DNA of 64,000 bases from Gammaproteobacteria bacterium RIFOXYD12_FULL_61_37 (GCA_001801995.1 MGZB01000001.1:1-64000); one strand, 5' to 3'. Shown: positions 25,900-35,072, counted from the first letter of the stretch. Notes: a model not told the origin generated them from the letters alone. Program-made: numbers and translations.

Positions 25900-27660
25900 A
25901 TGAAATCACAGATCCAGGACCTGGTTTCCCAAGCCCTCAATACACTGATCGCCGATGGGGTGCTGCCGCAAACGGAACTTCCCGCCTTCTCCATCGAGCA
26001 TGCGCGCGATCCTGCCCACGGGGACTTCGCCACCAACGCAGCCCTGGTCTGCTCCAAGGCCGCCCGCTGCAAGCCCCGTGATCTGGCGGAAAAGCTGGTG
26101 GCCGCCTTGCCCCAAACGGCACAGATTGAGAAGGTCGAAATCGCCGGTCCCGGCTTCATCAACTTCTATCTATCGACCGGCGCCTACCGGGCGCTGATCC
26201 CCGAGATCCTCGCCCAGGGCCATGCCTTCGGGCGCTCAGCACTTGGCATGGAGCGCCTGGTTCAGGTGGAATTCGTCTCCGCCAATCCCACGGGGCCATT
26301 GCATGTGGGCCATGGCCGTGGCGCCGCCTACGGTTCGGTGGTGGCCAATCTGCTGGAGGCCGTAGGTTTCAAGGTCCACCGCGAATACTACGTCAATGAC
26401 GCGGGCCGCCAGATGGACATCCTCGGCACTTCGGTCTGGCTGCGGTATCTCGAACTCTGCGGCGAGGAGTTTCCTTTCCCCTCCAACGGCTACAAGGGAG
26501 ATTACGTCTTAGACATTGCCGCCACTCTGCACCGCGAACAGGGCGACAACTACCGGCACGCATCGGATGAGGTGTTCGCGGACATCCCCGCCGATGAACC
26601 GGCCGGCGGCGATAAGGAGGCCCATATCGACGCCCTGATCCAGCGCGCCAAACTGTTGCTGGGCGACAACCGCTACCGGTTTGTGTTCGAGCTGGGGCTC
26701 AACTGCATCCTGGACGACATCCGCGACGACCTCTCCCTGTTCGGGGTCGAGTATCAGGAATGGTATTCGGAGCGCTCCCTCACCGAATCGGGCGCGGTCA
26801 ACCGGGCCATCGAACGCCTGCGCCACAGCGGCCATGCCTATGAGAAGGACGGCGCCCTCTGGTTCCGCTCGACTGATTTCGGCGACGAGAAGGACCGTGT
26901 CCTGGTGCGCGAGAACGGCCAGACCACCTACTTCGCCTCCGACATTGCCTACCATATGGACAAGATGGAGCGCGGCTTCCACCGCGTCATCGACATCTGG
27001 GGCGCCGACCACCACGGCTATGTCCCGAGGGTCAAGGCAGCCCTCCAGGCCCTGGGCGACGACGCCTCCAAGCTCGATGTCCTGTTGGTCCAGTTCGCCA
27101 TCCTCTACCGGGGCGGGGAGAAGGCCCAGATGTCCACCCGCTCGGGCGAGTTCGTCACCCTGCGCCAGTTGCGCAAGGAGGTGGGCCGGGACGCCGCCCG
27201 CTTCTTCTACGTGATGCGCAAGTGCGAGCAACATCTCGATTTCGACCTGGACCTGGCTAAGTCCCAGTCCAGCGACAATCCGGTCTACTATGTGCAGTAC
27301 GCCCATGCCCGCATCCACGCCGTGCTGCGCCAGGCCGCCGAGAAGGGCCTCGCGGTCGAACCCAGTCCGGGCATGGAGAACCTGGACCGGCTCATCGAAC
27401 CCCATGAAATCGACCTCATGAAGACCCTTTCCCGTTATCCGGAGCTTATCGAGAGCGCCGCGATGAACGAGGAGCCCCACCAGCTCACCCATTACCTGCG
27501 CGAGCTGGCCAACGGCTTCCATACCTACTACAACGCCCACCCCTTTCTGGTCGAGGAACCGGCCCTGCGCGATGCCCGCATCAAGCTGATCCTGGCCGCG
27601 CGGGAGGTCCTTCGTAACGGACTTAACCTGCTGGGGGTCTCGGCACCGGAGCAGATGTAA
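25900..27660 (+). CDS. argS: Arginyl-tRNA synthetase
   Basis: The product has 586 residues. The N-terminal Add1 domain (about 1-115) is followed by the class I HIGH box ([19 protein letters not shown]), [14 protein letters not shown], the KMSKS-like [11 protein letters not shown] and a C-terminal anticodon-binding DALR domain (HTYYNAHPF ... [19 protein letters not shown]). The enzyme charges tRNA-Arg. Its TAA is immediately followed by the end of a palindromic MITE-like element that separates it from the SPOR-domain gene. Confidence 0.97.
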   Translation: MKSQIQDLVSQALNTLIADGVLPQTELPAFSIEHARDPAHGDFATNAALVCSKAARCKPRDLAEKLVAALPQTAQIEKVEIAGPGFINFYLSTGAYRALIPEILAQGHAFGRSALGMERLVQVEFVSANPTGPLHVGHGRGAAYGSVVANLLEAVGFKVHREYYVNDAGRQMDILGTSVWLRYLELCGEEFPFPSNGYKGDYVLDIAATLHREQGDNYRHASDEVFADIPADEPAGGDKEAHIDALIQRAKLLLGDNRYRFVFELGLNCILDDIRDDLSLFGVEYQEWYSERSLTESGAVNRAIERLRHSGHAYEKDGALWFRSTDFGDEKDRVLVRENGQTTYFASDIAYHMDKMERGFHRVIDIWGADHHGYVPRVKAALQALGDDASKLDVLLVQFAILYRGGEKAQMSTRSGEFVTLRQLRKEVGRDAARFFYVMRKCEQHLDFDLDLAKSQSSDNPVYYVQYAHARIHAVLRQAAEKGLAVEPSPGMENLDRLIEPHEIDLMKTLSRYPELIESAAMNEEPHQLTHYLRELANGFHTYYNAHPFLVEEPALRDARIKLILAAREVLRNGLNLLGVSAPEQM

Positions 27661-27661
27661 T

Positions 27662-27801
27662 GGGCACCTCTAAAAATCCAATTTTCGTTGCCATGCTGCG
27701 TTGCTCACAAAAAATTACTCCTTACATATCAGATATATGCGCGTCGCAATTTTTTGCTCGCGCCTTGTCTGGCTTAGAAACTTGAATTTTTAGAGGCGCC
27801 C
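27662..27801. repeat. 140-bp MITE-like palindromic element between argS and the SPOR gene
   Basis: The ends are imperfect inverted repeats: GGGCACCTCTAAAAATCCAA at the left, and GGGCGCCTCTAAAAATTCAA as the reverse complement of the right end. The inward sequence also pairs, including CAAAAAATTACTCC with CAAAAAATTGCGAC, so the whole segment can fold into one long hairpin. It has no reading frame of note. It begins 1 bp after the argS stop and ends 2 bp before the next ATG, whose Shine-Dalgarno-like AGAGG lies inside the repeat. It looks like a non-autonomous mobile element; no clear target duplication was identified. Confidence 0.8.
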
Positions 27802-27803
27802 AA

Positions 27804-28421
27804 ATGGCAAGGGACTACAACTCGCAGGCCAGCCGCCGCCGCAACCCGTCGCCCCCCTGGCTCTGGTTTTTTACCGGCATCCTGGTGGGGGCCGTGGCCG
27901 CCAGCCTGGGCTGGATGAAACAAAGCGGCACTGCGCCGCCACCCCCGGTCGCGCAACAGGAGGCGAAGCCCCAGCCCGCCGCTCCGCCCCCTGTCGCCAC
28001 GGCCGAGCTTGGACCTGAGACACCCAAGCCGCCCCGTTTCGACTTTTATACCCTGCTGCCGGAACAGGAGGTGGTTATTCCGGAGCAGGAGATCAGCAGG
28101 GCATCCACGCCTCCCCCCACCGCGCCCGCCTCAACCCCGAAGCCCGCCACGCCAGCTGCTCCCGAGGCCACGGGCCAGTCCGTTTTTCTGCTGCAAATGG
28201 GTTCTTTCCGTAATATCAAGGACGCGGACCGGCTCAAGGCCAGCCTGGCCATGCAGGGCATCAGCGCTGACATTCAGACGGTCACGGTCTCTGGCCCCAC
28301 AGGCCAGAATACGACCCACCGGGTAAGGGGCGGCCCCTATGGCCGGGATCAGGCCCAGTCTCTCCACGAAACCCTTAAATCCAATAAGGTTGACAGCATC
28401 GTCATCCGCATCCAGCAGTAG
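27804..28421 (+). CDS. SPOR-domain membrane protein (FtsN-like)
   Basis: The 205-residue protein has a short basic cytoplasmic N-terminus, one membrane segment (WLWFFTGILVGAVAASLGW, about 20-38), a long proline/alanine-rich periplasmic linker and a C-terminal SPOR domain (about 125-205: VFLLQMGSFRNIKDADRLKASL, in two parts, then HRVRGGPYGRDQAQ). SPOR domains bind septal denuded peptidoglycan, and an FtsN-like gene following argS is common in Gammaproteobacteria. Whether this is the division protein FtsN itself is not proven. The ribosome binding site appears to be supplied by the adjoining MITE-like repeat. Confidence 0.85.
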   Translation: MARDYNSQASRRRNPSPPWLWFFTGILVGAVAASLGWMKQSGTAPPPPVAQQEAKPQPAAPPPVATAELGPETPKPPRFDFYTLLPEQEVVIPEQEISRASTPPPTAPASTPKPATPAAPEATGQSVFLLQMGSFRNIKDADRLKASLAMQGISADIQTVTVSGPTGQNTTHRVRGGPYGRDQAQSLHETLKSNKVDSIVIRIQQ

Positions 28422-28441
28422 GCCACCCAAGTCGGCGCCGT

Positions 28442-28711
28442 TCAGCCGGTCTTCTTGAACCGGGGGAAGGGCAGGGGCTGGGCCTCCACGGCGCCGCGCC
28501 AGATATACAGCTCCCCCTCCTGGGGATTGCATTTGCCGCAGCCGGCAGCGCAGGCTGGGGTCAGCAGACTCCGCTCGACCATGCCCTTGCGGAGCCAGAG
28601 TTCCAGAATTCCCCTGACGGCGGATTCCTCGGCGTCCACATGGAGGGCGATGTCCTTGAGCCCGGCCCGGCCCCTGGCACGCAGGTAATTTCCAATATCA
28701 CGCAAAATCAT
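28442..28711 (-). CDS. feoC: FeoC-like small winged-helix protein
   Basis: The ATG overlaps the feoB stop (ATGA), so translation is coupled. The 89-residue protein has a winged-helix N-terminus (ILRDIGNYLRARGRAGLKDIA, in part) and a cysteine cluster C-A-A-G-C-G-K-C preceded by ACAA, the pattern of FeoC proteins that can hold an Fe-S cluster. FeoC is thought to tune FeoB stability or transcription of the feo operon. It is the last gene of the operon and converges on the SPOR-domain gene with 20 bp between stops. Confidence 0.85.
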   Translation of the reverse strand: MILRDIGNYLRARGRAGLKDIALHVDAEESAVRGILELWLRKGMVERSLLTPACAAGCGKCNPQEGELYIWRGAVEAQPLPFPRFKKTG

Positions 28712-31041
28712 GGAGACACCAGCCTTCTCTCTTTGGCTGCGGCGCCTTGGCGTAGCAGCCAGAGGCTGAGCACAGAGAGTCCCAGGAGCCCCACGATCCA
28801 GCCGACGGAACTGCCGGGGTGCTGCTCGAAGGTGGCGATCTGGTAGAAAAGCGTGGCGCAGGTGTAGGCCACGCCGGTGGTCCAGGCGGCCACGAACATC
28901 GCCCAGTTGGCGCCAGACTCGCGCACGATGGCGCCGATGACCGCCACGCAGGGGAAATAGAGCAGGATGAACAGCAGGTAGGCAAAGGCCCCGGCCTGGC
29001 CGTTGAAGCGGCTCTCCATCTCGCCGAACAGGCCCTCGCTGACGCCATGGCTTTCAGCCTCGGCCTGGCGATCCGTCAGATCGCCGACCCTGAGACCGAG
29101 GGGGTCGAGCAGGCCATCGGCTACCTTTGCCAGGTTGGCGGGAATGGTTGCCGTTGCGGCGAGCAGGGCGGGACCGAGCTCAAAGGGTTTTGCCTCGGCG
29201 GTGGCCTTGTTGGCCGCCAGATTCTTGTAGATGGAGTCCAGGGTGCCGACCACGACTTCCTTTGCCAGCACACCGCTGAAGATGCCTACCGTGGCCGGCC
29301 AGTTGTCCTGGTCGATCCCCATGGGGGAGAAGAGCGGCGTGACCATCTTTCCCGTCTGGCTCAGGACAGAGTTTTCGCTGTCTTCGTTGCCGAAGCTGCC
29401 GTCCGTGCCGATGGAGTTGAGCACATTCAAGACCAGCACCATGACAACGATGATCTGCCCCGCCTCGGTGACGAACAGCTTGAGCCGGTCCCAGGTGCGC
29501 AGGAGCACGGAACGCAGTCTCGGCATATGGTAGCGGGGCATTTCCATCAGAAAATCGCCACCGGTCCCCGCCAGCAGGGTCCGCTTCATGACGAAACCGG
29601 ACAGCACCGCTACCAGGATGCCGATCAAATAAAGCGAGAAAACTAAATTCTGCCCGTTTTGCGGGAAGAAAGCGGCGGCGAAGAGGACATAGACCGGCAG
29701 GCGGGCGCCGCAGGACATGAAGGGATTCATGAGGATGGTGAGCCGCCGCTCGCGCTCGTCCTCCAGGGTACGGGTCGCCATGACGGCCGGCACATTGCAG
29801 CCGAAGCCGACGATCAGGGGCACGAAGGCCTTGCCGGGGAGGCCGATGGATCGCATGGCGCGGTCCATGACAAAGGCTGCCCTGGCCATGTAGCCCGAGT
29901 CCTCCAGTGCGGAGAGGAAGAGATAGAGGGCGCTGATGATGGGAATGAAGGTGGCGACTACCTGCACCCCGCCGCCCAGGCCCTTGGCGAGGATCACGGA
30001 CATCCACTCCGGCAGGCCCCAGCCCCGCATCAGCCCGCCGAGGCCGTCCACGAAAAGGGCGCCGGCCAGTCCATCGAAAAAATCGATGAAGGCCCCGCCA
30101 ATATTGATGGTGAAGACGAACATCAGATACATGACCGCGATAAAGATGGGAACACCCCACCAGCGGCTCAGTACCAGGGCGTCGATCCGGTCGGATCTCG
30201 TCCTGTCCAGTTCTCCCTGCCTTTTGACGATCTTTTGCGCCAGTTCGTGGGCAAAGCCGTAGCGCTGGTCCGCAAGGTAGAGATCCACATCCAGACCTGA
30301 ATGCTCCGCGAGGCTTTTACGCAGGGCGGCAACGCGCATCCGCTCCGGCTCGTCGAGCCGGTCCAGGGCGTAGGCATCGTGCTCAAGCGACTTAACCGCC
30401 AGCCAGCGGGTGCCGATGCCATCCGCGGCGACGCTGAACATCGGCACGATGGCCGCCAGCGCCTGTTCGACCTCTTGTTCATAACCCGGTTTGCAGAGAT
30501 TCCTGGCCTCGAATGCCGAGCTGCCGATCAACGCCGAGAAGTCATCCAAGCCCTCACCTGTCACGGCGACAACGGCCGCCACGGGGCAACCCAGTGCCTC
30601 TGCCAGGCGCGTGATATCGATCTCTATGCCGCGCTTCCTGGCCACATCCATCATGTTCAACACCAGGATCAGGGGAACCCCCATCTCCAGCAACTGTGCC
30701 GTCAGGTAAAGGCTACGCTCCAGGTTGGCAGCATCCACCAGGTTAACGATCAGATCGGACTCGGCGGACAGCAGATAGTCCCTCGTCACCCGCTCGTCCG
30801 CCGAGGCGGCATCGAGGGAATAGATCCCCGGCAGGTCAACGACGGTGACGTGGCGCCCGCCGACCTGACACTCGCCCTCCTTGCGCTCCACCGTCACGCC
30901 AGGCCAATTGCCTGTCCGCTGGTGGATGCCGGTCAGAATATTGAAAAGGGCCGTCTTCCCGCAGTTCGGATTCCCCGCCAGGGCAATCGTCAGTTCGCTC
31001 CGGCCTGCGGTCTTTCCATTGTCATTCGCACAACAACCCAT
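28708..31041 (-). CDS. feoB: Ferrous iron transporter B
   Basis: The ATG at 31041, directly after the feoA stop, starts a 777-residue protein (MGCCANDNGK). The N-terminal GTPase domain has G1 GNPNCGKT, G3 VVDLPGIYSLD and G4 LNMMD. The membrane part holds the two Gate regions, including VPLIVGFGCNVPA and FMSCGARLPVYVLF. It moves Fe(II) across the inner membrane. The operon order feoA-feoB-feoC is standard, and a Fur-like box lies upstream of feoA. The long upstream in-frame extension is rejected because it overlaps feoA. Confidence 0.96.
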   Translation of the reverse strand: MGCCANDNGKTAGRSELTIALAGNPNCGKTALFNILTGIHQRTGNWPGVTVERKEGECQVGGRHVTVVDLPGIYSLDAASADERVTRDYLLSAESDLIVNLVDAANLERSLYLTAQLLEMGVPLILVLNMMDVARKRGIEIDITRLAEALGCPVAAVVAVTGEGLDDFSALIGSSAFEARNLCKPGYEQEVEQALAAIVPMFSVAADGIGTRWLAVKSLEHDAYALDRLDEPERMRVAALRKSLAEHSGLDVDLYLADQRYGFAHELAQKIVKRQGELDRTRSDRIDALVLSRWWGVPIFIAVMYLMFVFTINIGGAFIDFFDGLAGALFVDGLGGLMRGWGLPEWMSVILAKGLGGGVQVVATFIPIISALYLFLSALEDSGYMARAAFVMDRAMRSIGLPGKAFVPLIVGFGCNVPAVMATRTLEDERERRLTILMNPFMSCGARLPVYVLFAAAFFPQNGQNLVFSLYLIGILVAVLSGFVMKRTLLAGTGGDFLMEMPRYHMPRLRSVLLRTWDRLKLFVTEAGQIIVVMVLVLNVLNSIGTDGSFGNEDSENSVLSQTGKMVTPLFSPMGIDQDNWPATVGIFSGVLAKEVVVGTLDSIYKNLAANKATAEAKPFELGPALLAATATIPANLAKVADGLLDPLGLRVGDLTDRQAEAESHGVSEGLFGEMESRFNGQAGAFAYLLFILLYFPCVAVIGAIVRESGANWAMFVAAWTTGVAYTCATLFYQIATFEQHPGSSVGWIVGLLGLSVLSLWLLRQGAAAKERRLVSP

Positions 31042-31043
31042 CG

Positions 31044-31286
31044 TCAGCACTCCACCTCTTCCAGCACCATGCGCAACCGGTCTGCCAGGCCAGATCCAAT
31101 CGCGACCCGCGCCCCTTGGCTGGCCACCACCACGCTTCCCCCCCGGCGTTGCGTCACTAGCAAATGGGCGCCCACCCGGATACCCAAACCCAAAAGCCGC
31201 CGGATCAACCGATGATCGCCATCTATTGCCTGCAAGCGCCCCTTTTGACCCACATTCAATTGATTCAAACGAATTACCTTGTCCAC
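31044..31286 (-). CDS. feoA: Ferrous iron transport protein A
   Basis: The 80-residue SH3-like protein reads MDKVIRLNQLNVGQKGRL, then LLGLGIRVGAHLLV and a terminal ADRLRMVLEEVEC. The pattern of LGIRxG followed by a glycine-rich RGGSVVVASQGARVAIG is typical of FeoA. It binds FeoB and supports transport. It is the first gene of feoABC; the Fur-like box begins 15 bp upstream of the start. Confidence 0.94.
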   Translation of the reverse strand: MDKVIRLNQLNVGQKGRLQAIDGDHRLIRRLLGLGIRVGAHLLVTQRRGGSVVVASQGARVAIGSGLADRLRMVLEEVEC

Positions 31287-31300
31287 GACACTCGACCAAT

Positions 31301-31319
31301 AATAGGAATGATTCTTATT
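31301..31319 (-). promoter_or_regulatory. Fur-box-like operator of feoABC
   Basis: AATAGGAATGATTCTTATT is a near-palindrome matching the 19-bp Fur consensus built from NATWAT hexamers (GATAATGATAATCATTATC) at most AT positions. It lies just before feoA, where Fe-Fur repression of ferrous iron uptake would be expected. Confidence 0.7.
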
Positions 31320-31415
31320 CGAGAGTAGTGCCGATGGAGGTAGGGTGTCAACTGAAATATTTGCCCAACCACCGATCTGACGCCGGTTTCAGATCGTTGA
31401 CGGCTTGAAGGGGGC

Positions 31416-31444
31416 AAAAAAAAGCCGCCCGGAAGTAGGGCGGC
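31416..31444 (-). terminator. Intrinsic terminator upstream of feoA
   Basis: GCCGCCC and GGGCGGC form a perfect 7-bp stem with a 7-nt loop. On the minus strand it is followed by eight U residues. It lies about 130 bp before feoA and upstream of the Fur-like box, so it ends a transcript distinct from a Fur-controlled feo mRNA. Confidence 0.85.
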
Positions 31445-31552
31445 AAATGGAGGAGATGCGATATGAAACCACGTTCCACGTAAGACGCGGAACTTATGCC
31501 CAGAAGGGCACGGCGGATATTGCATCCGCAGCAGGTCTGGTTTCGGAGACCT
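31416..31552 (-). ncRNA. Candidate structured small RNA upstream of feoABC
   Basis: Read on the minus strand, four small hairpins follow each other within 80 nt: AGGTCT/AGACCT (31533-31552), GCGGAT/ATCCGC (31513-31529), GCCC/GGGC (31498-31509) and GTTCC/GGAAC (31473-31493). They are followed by an intrinsic terminator. The transcript may begin further upstream (up to about 31700), where CAGGATG and several other GGA motifs occur. No known RNA family was recognised. The remaining parts of the 31287-31799 gap hold the feo promoter/Fur box and no convincing coding sequence. It could be an independent sRNA or a premature-termination leader of the feo transcript. Confidence 0.4.
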
Positions 31553-31799
31553 ACATTCATTGCGGCGGATCACCCACCGCTGACCATCCCTCACCAAAAA
31601 AACTGTAGGGAGGCCCTGTCCACTTCATCCATCCTGAGGTGTTTCCCTTGCAAGCACCCGGCACTCTTTTTGCCGTCTCTCACTAACTTAGGCGTATTTT
31701 ACTGATTTCACTTAAAAAGCAGCATTGATATTTCGCAATGCGGATGGGATAAACTTGGAGTCATCACCGCATAGCTGAGACAAGGCAAGAATATGGCGG

Positions 31800-32462
31800 C
31801 TAGGTGGGCATGGAAACATCCATCAGCCTTTCATACTCATCAGGGGCAAGTATCCTGCGAATATTGATAAAACTTCCGGATTCGTATTCCCTGAGATGCG
31901 GCAACAGCTTGAAAATGCGCTCGGCCGCCGCCTCTGCCGAGGAACTGATGAGGCCCGGAGCTACCGCGCAGAAATGGACCCCTGGAAGCTCAAGGGCGTA
32001 GAGCCGGACCAGCGTATTCAACGCCGCCTTGGACAGGGCGCAGCCACCCCATCCTTTGTCCGCCAGCTCCAGGGAATCCGAGGAAATCAACACAATCTGG
32101 TCGATCTGGATGCCGGAGCCCATCAGCCAATCCAACAGCCGCTTATTGGCCCAGAGATTCAGCTCGAAGATGCCACGCAGCCCATCCAGTGAAGATTGGC
32201 TGATGGGGCCAACCTCTCCAGCAACACCCGCATTCAGGATCACCAGATCGAGGCGGCCGACGCCTTTCAGCAAATCTTCCAGCGCACCTCCCATCCTCCC
32301 TGGATCGCTCAGGTCGCATCGTGCGTCATGCACCAAGGGTAGAGCGCACCCACGCCGGCTGCACCCATAGACGTCCCAGCCATGATCGAGAAATACCTCG
32401 CTCAACCCAAGCCCAAGGCCTGCGCTATTTCCCGTGACGAACAACCGCTTCATCGCTGGCAA
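31800..32462 (-). CDS. Short-chain dehydrogenase/reductase family protein with altered active site
   Basis: The frame begins with TTG at 32462, preceded at good spacing by GGGAGAG; an ATG three codons later (32453) is the alternative. The 220-residue Rossmann protein has GNSAGLGLGL (cofactor glycine motif), LNAGVAG (NAG motif), and the catalytic serine S128 in LISSDS. The catalytic YxxxK position reads C141-A-L-S-K145, with cysteine in place of tyrosine; the flanking residues (GWGG, KAALN) are otherwise canonical. The substrate cannot be told from sequence. It is divergent from the PAS-GGDEF-EAL gene. Confidence 0.82.
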   Translation of the reverse strand: MPAMKRLFVTGNSAGLGLGLSEVFLDHGWDVYGCSRRGCALPLVHDARCDLSDPGRMGGALEDLLKGVGRLDLVILNAGVAGEVGPISQSSLDGLRGIFELNLWANKRLLDWLMGSGIQIDQIVLISSDSLELADKGWGGCALSKAALNTLVRLYALELPGVHFCAVAPGLISSSAEAAAERIFKLLPHLREYESGSFINIRRILAPDEYERLMDVSMPT

Positions 32463-32707
32463 GTCAATCTCTCCCAGTTAGGACCCTCGATCAACACGGA
32501 CAAGCATAGACGATCCGAATCGTTTCGATAAAAAGATGAAATCAGCCTGCCCACCGTTTCCACTAAAACCTAAAGGACCACGACTAAAAACATAAAACCT
32601 TGAAAAACAGTTGTGTGCAACTGTTAATTAATGCTATATATTAAACATAATTCACGAGAGGCGTTGCGGTTGCCTCCGTTTGCACAGACCCTAAACCGGA
32701 CCCCGAC

Positions 32708-34393
32708 ATGGCCAAGGAATTCACCGAAGTCCTGCAGCACGCCATTTCAGTGGCAAGCCATCTCGTACTGATTACCGATGCCACTGGCCGGATTCTGTAC
32801 GTCAACGAGGCCGTAGAAAACGCATCCGGCTATACCCAAAATGAGCTGATCGGCCAGAATTGCCGGATATTCAAATCCGGCGCCCACGATGCCCTGTTCT
32901 ATTCACGGCTTTGGCTCTCCATTTCCATGGGGGAGACGTATTCGGCGCTTTTCATCAACAAACGTAAGGATGGTTCAACCTATTACGAAGACAAGGCTAT
33001 TACGCCCGTATTCGATGGCGAAAAGCTGACCCATTTCGTTTCCACGGGCAAGGTCATCTCGGGACAATCCAAGGATCTGGAGCAGTTGAGCGACATGATC
33101 ACCCACGATCAGATGACCGGGCTTTTCAACCGGATGTATTTCTTTCAACGCCTGCGACACGCCCTATCCCAAGGCAAACGCCGCCAGGATCAGCTTGGCG
33201 TCTTCAGCATCGATCTTGATTTCTTCAAGAAAATCAATGACACCCTGGGCCACCACATCGGTGACGAGGTTCTCATTATCGCGGCCAAACGGATAACGGA
33301 ATGCGTCCGGGAAGGCGATCTTTGTGCTCGCCTGGGGGGCGATGAATTCGCCGTTCTGGTGGAAAACACCGGCGATGTGTCCTCTCTCGCCACCATCGCG
33401 AAAAAGATCATCAACGCTGTCTCCGAACCCATCGAGGTCCAGAGGCACCAGCTCAATGTCTCATGCAGCATCGGCATCAGCATCTATCCCCAGGACGGCA
33501 CCGATGCCGAAACGCTTTACCGGCACGCGGATTCCGCCATGTATCTGACCAAGTCTTCGGGACCGGGACATTTCAACTTCACCCAGAAGAAGCTGACGGA
33601 GGAATCCGAGCTTCGTTTCCGGCTGGAAAATGACATCCGTTACGCCCTTGAACGCGACGAGCTGAGGATCTACTACCAGCCTCAGGTGGATTTAACCAGC
33701 GGGCGCTTTGTCGGCGCCGAGGCCTTGTTGCGCTGGGAGCACCCCTTGCTGGGACTGTTCAGCCCCGACATTCTGCTGCCCATACTGGAAGAGGCCGGGA
33801 TGATCCGCGAGGTCGGTGAATGGGTCATCACCCAGGCATGCGAGCAGATACGGATCTGGGAAAGGGAGGGCAACGATCTGGAGGTATCCGTCAACTTGTC
33901 GGGGCACCAACTGATTCAGCGCAACTTCGTCGAGCAGATGGCGCAACTGATGGAAAGGCAGTGCTCCACCAAGCTGCAACTGGAGATATCGGAGGACCTG
34001 CTGATCGGCGACATGGTCCTCGCCATCGACAAACTGCATGGGCTGGAACGGCTCGGCATCAAGGTCTGCCTGGACGATTTCGGCACCAGCCGCTCCTCGC
34101 TGGCACAACTGAAGCGGTCTCACATCAAGATTCTCAAAATCAGCAAGGATTTTGTGCGCCAAATCCCCGGCAACGAGGATTCGGAGGCCATCATCGAATC
34201 CATTATTGCCGTCGCCCACAGCATGGACATGCGTGTCGCTGCCGTTGGAGTTGAGAATGAACGGCAACTGGACTTTCTCACGGAGCGCGGCTGTGATTTG
34301 GTGCAGGGTTACATGTTTTCAGGCCCCATTACCGGTCAGGAGGTCTCTGAAATGGCGCGCGAGCCGAATATTCTGCTGAAGCCCCTCAATTGA
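32708..34393 (+). CDS. PAS-GGDEF-EAL c-di-GMP protein, EAL part probably degenerate
   Basis: The 561-residue soluble protein has an N-terminal PAS domain (about 5-125, LVLITDATGRILYVNEA), a GGDEF domain with an intact LGGDEFAVL (G210-F214) and an EAL domain with E338-A-L. Downstream EAL blocks are altered: DDFGTSRSSL instead of DDFGTGYSSL, LKIS with serine 479 where LKID is usual, and AVGVE with valine 513 where AEGVE is usual. It therefore looks like an active diguanylate cyclase with a weak or regulatory EAL domain; this is inference. No membrane segment is seen. An AT-rich 245-bp region upstream probably holds its promoter. Confidence 0.9.
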   Translation: MAKEFTEVLQHAISVASHLVLITDATGRILYVNEAVENASGYTQNELIGQNCRIFKSGAHDALFYSRLWLSISMGETYSALFINKRKDGSTYYEDKAITPVFDGEKLTHFVSTGKVISGQSKDLEQLSDMITHDQMTGLFNRMYFFQRLRHALSQGKRRQDQLGVFSIDLDFFKKINDTLGHHIGDEVLIIAAKRITECVREGDLCARLGGDEFAVLVENTGDVSSLATIAKKIINAVSEPIEVQRHQLNVSCSIGISIYPQDGTDAETLYRHADSAMYLTKSSGPGHFNFTQKKLTEESELRFRLENDIRYALERDELRIYYQPQVDLTSGRFVGAEALLRWEHPLLGLFSPDILLPILEEAGMIREVGEWVITQACEQIRIWEREGNDLEVSVNLSGHQLIQRNFVEQMAQLMERQCSTKLQLEISEDLLIGDMVLAIDKLHGLERLGIKVCLDDFGTSRSSLAQLKRSHIKILKISKDFVRQIPGNEDSEAIIESIIAVAHSMDMRVAAVGVENERQLDFLTERGCDLVQGYMFSGPITGQEVSEMAREPNILLKPLN

Positions 34394-34398
34394 CGGGT

Positions 34399-35064
34399 AT
34401 GAACGCCTTGCAAATATCCTGGCTGGTCCTGGTCTGGGGCCTCTACTTTCTTCTCCATTCCCTGTTGGCGTCGATCCCAGCCAAGCGGTTCACGCAACGC
34501 AAATTCCCCGGCCTGATGCCCTACTATCGCCTCGCCTTCAATGCCCAGTCATTGATTCTGTTGGCGGCGCCCCTCGGGCTCACGCTGCTCTGGCGTGGCG
34601 ATCCCCTCTGGCAATGGCAGGGCGCTGCCTCAATTCTCGCCAACGCGCTCGCCTTGGCGGCCTTGGCCTTATTCTTCTGGTCGCTGAATTTCTATGACTC
34701 GGCGGAGTTTCTCGGTCTCCGCCAGTACCGTGAGCACCGCGTTGAGGTGGAGGACCAGGAGCGGTTGCGGATCTCACCGCTACACCGCTTCGTCCGCCAC
34801 CCCTGGTATGGCCTGGGGCTGATTCTCATATGGACCCGCGACATGGACGCCGCCCTGCTAACGGCCTCCCTATGCGCCACGGCCTACATCTGGGCCGGAT
34901 CGCGCCTGGAGGAGCGGAAGCTGATCCGCTATCACGGCGAGGTCTACCGGGAATACCGCAAGCGCGTGCCGGGCCTGATCCCCCTGCCCTGGAAGCGGCT
35001 CAGCCGCGATGAGGCAAGACACATGTGCGAACGGGCTGCCGGGCAGAGAAGAGATGGGGCTTGA
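34399..35064 (+). CDS. Isoprenylcysteine carboxyl methyltransferase (ICMT)/NnrU-like membrane protein
   Basis: An ATG at 34399, five bases after the preceding stop, is preferred to a TTG three codons upstream. The 221-residue protein has about five membrane segments (ISWLVLVWGLYFLLHSLL; SLILLAAPLGLTLLW; ASILANALALAALALFFW and two more) and the family signature RFVRHPWYGLGLIL, followed by an ERKLIRYHGEVYREYRKRVP cytosolic tail. ICMT-like bacterial proteins bind SAM and methylate mostly unknown substrates. It probably shares a transcript with the GGDEF-EAL gene. Confidence 0.82.
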   Translation: MNALQISWLVLVWGLYFLLHSLLASIPAKRFTQRKFPGLMPYYRLAFNAQSLILLAAPLGLTLLWRGDPLWQWQGAASILANALALAALALFFWSLNFYDSAEFLGLRQYREHRVEVEDQERLRISPLHRFVRHPWYGLGLILIWTRDMDAALLTASLCATAYIWAGSRLEERKLIRYHGEVYREYRKRVPGLIPLPWKRLSRDEARHMCERAAGQRRDGA

Positions 35065-35072
35065 GGCTAAAA

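Noticed and set aside
31274-31597. 107-codon minus-strand frame upstream of feoA
   Set aside because: It runs through an intrinsic terminator, the Fur box and into feoA's start, and the translation has no recognisable domain; the bases look structural rather than coding.
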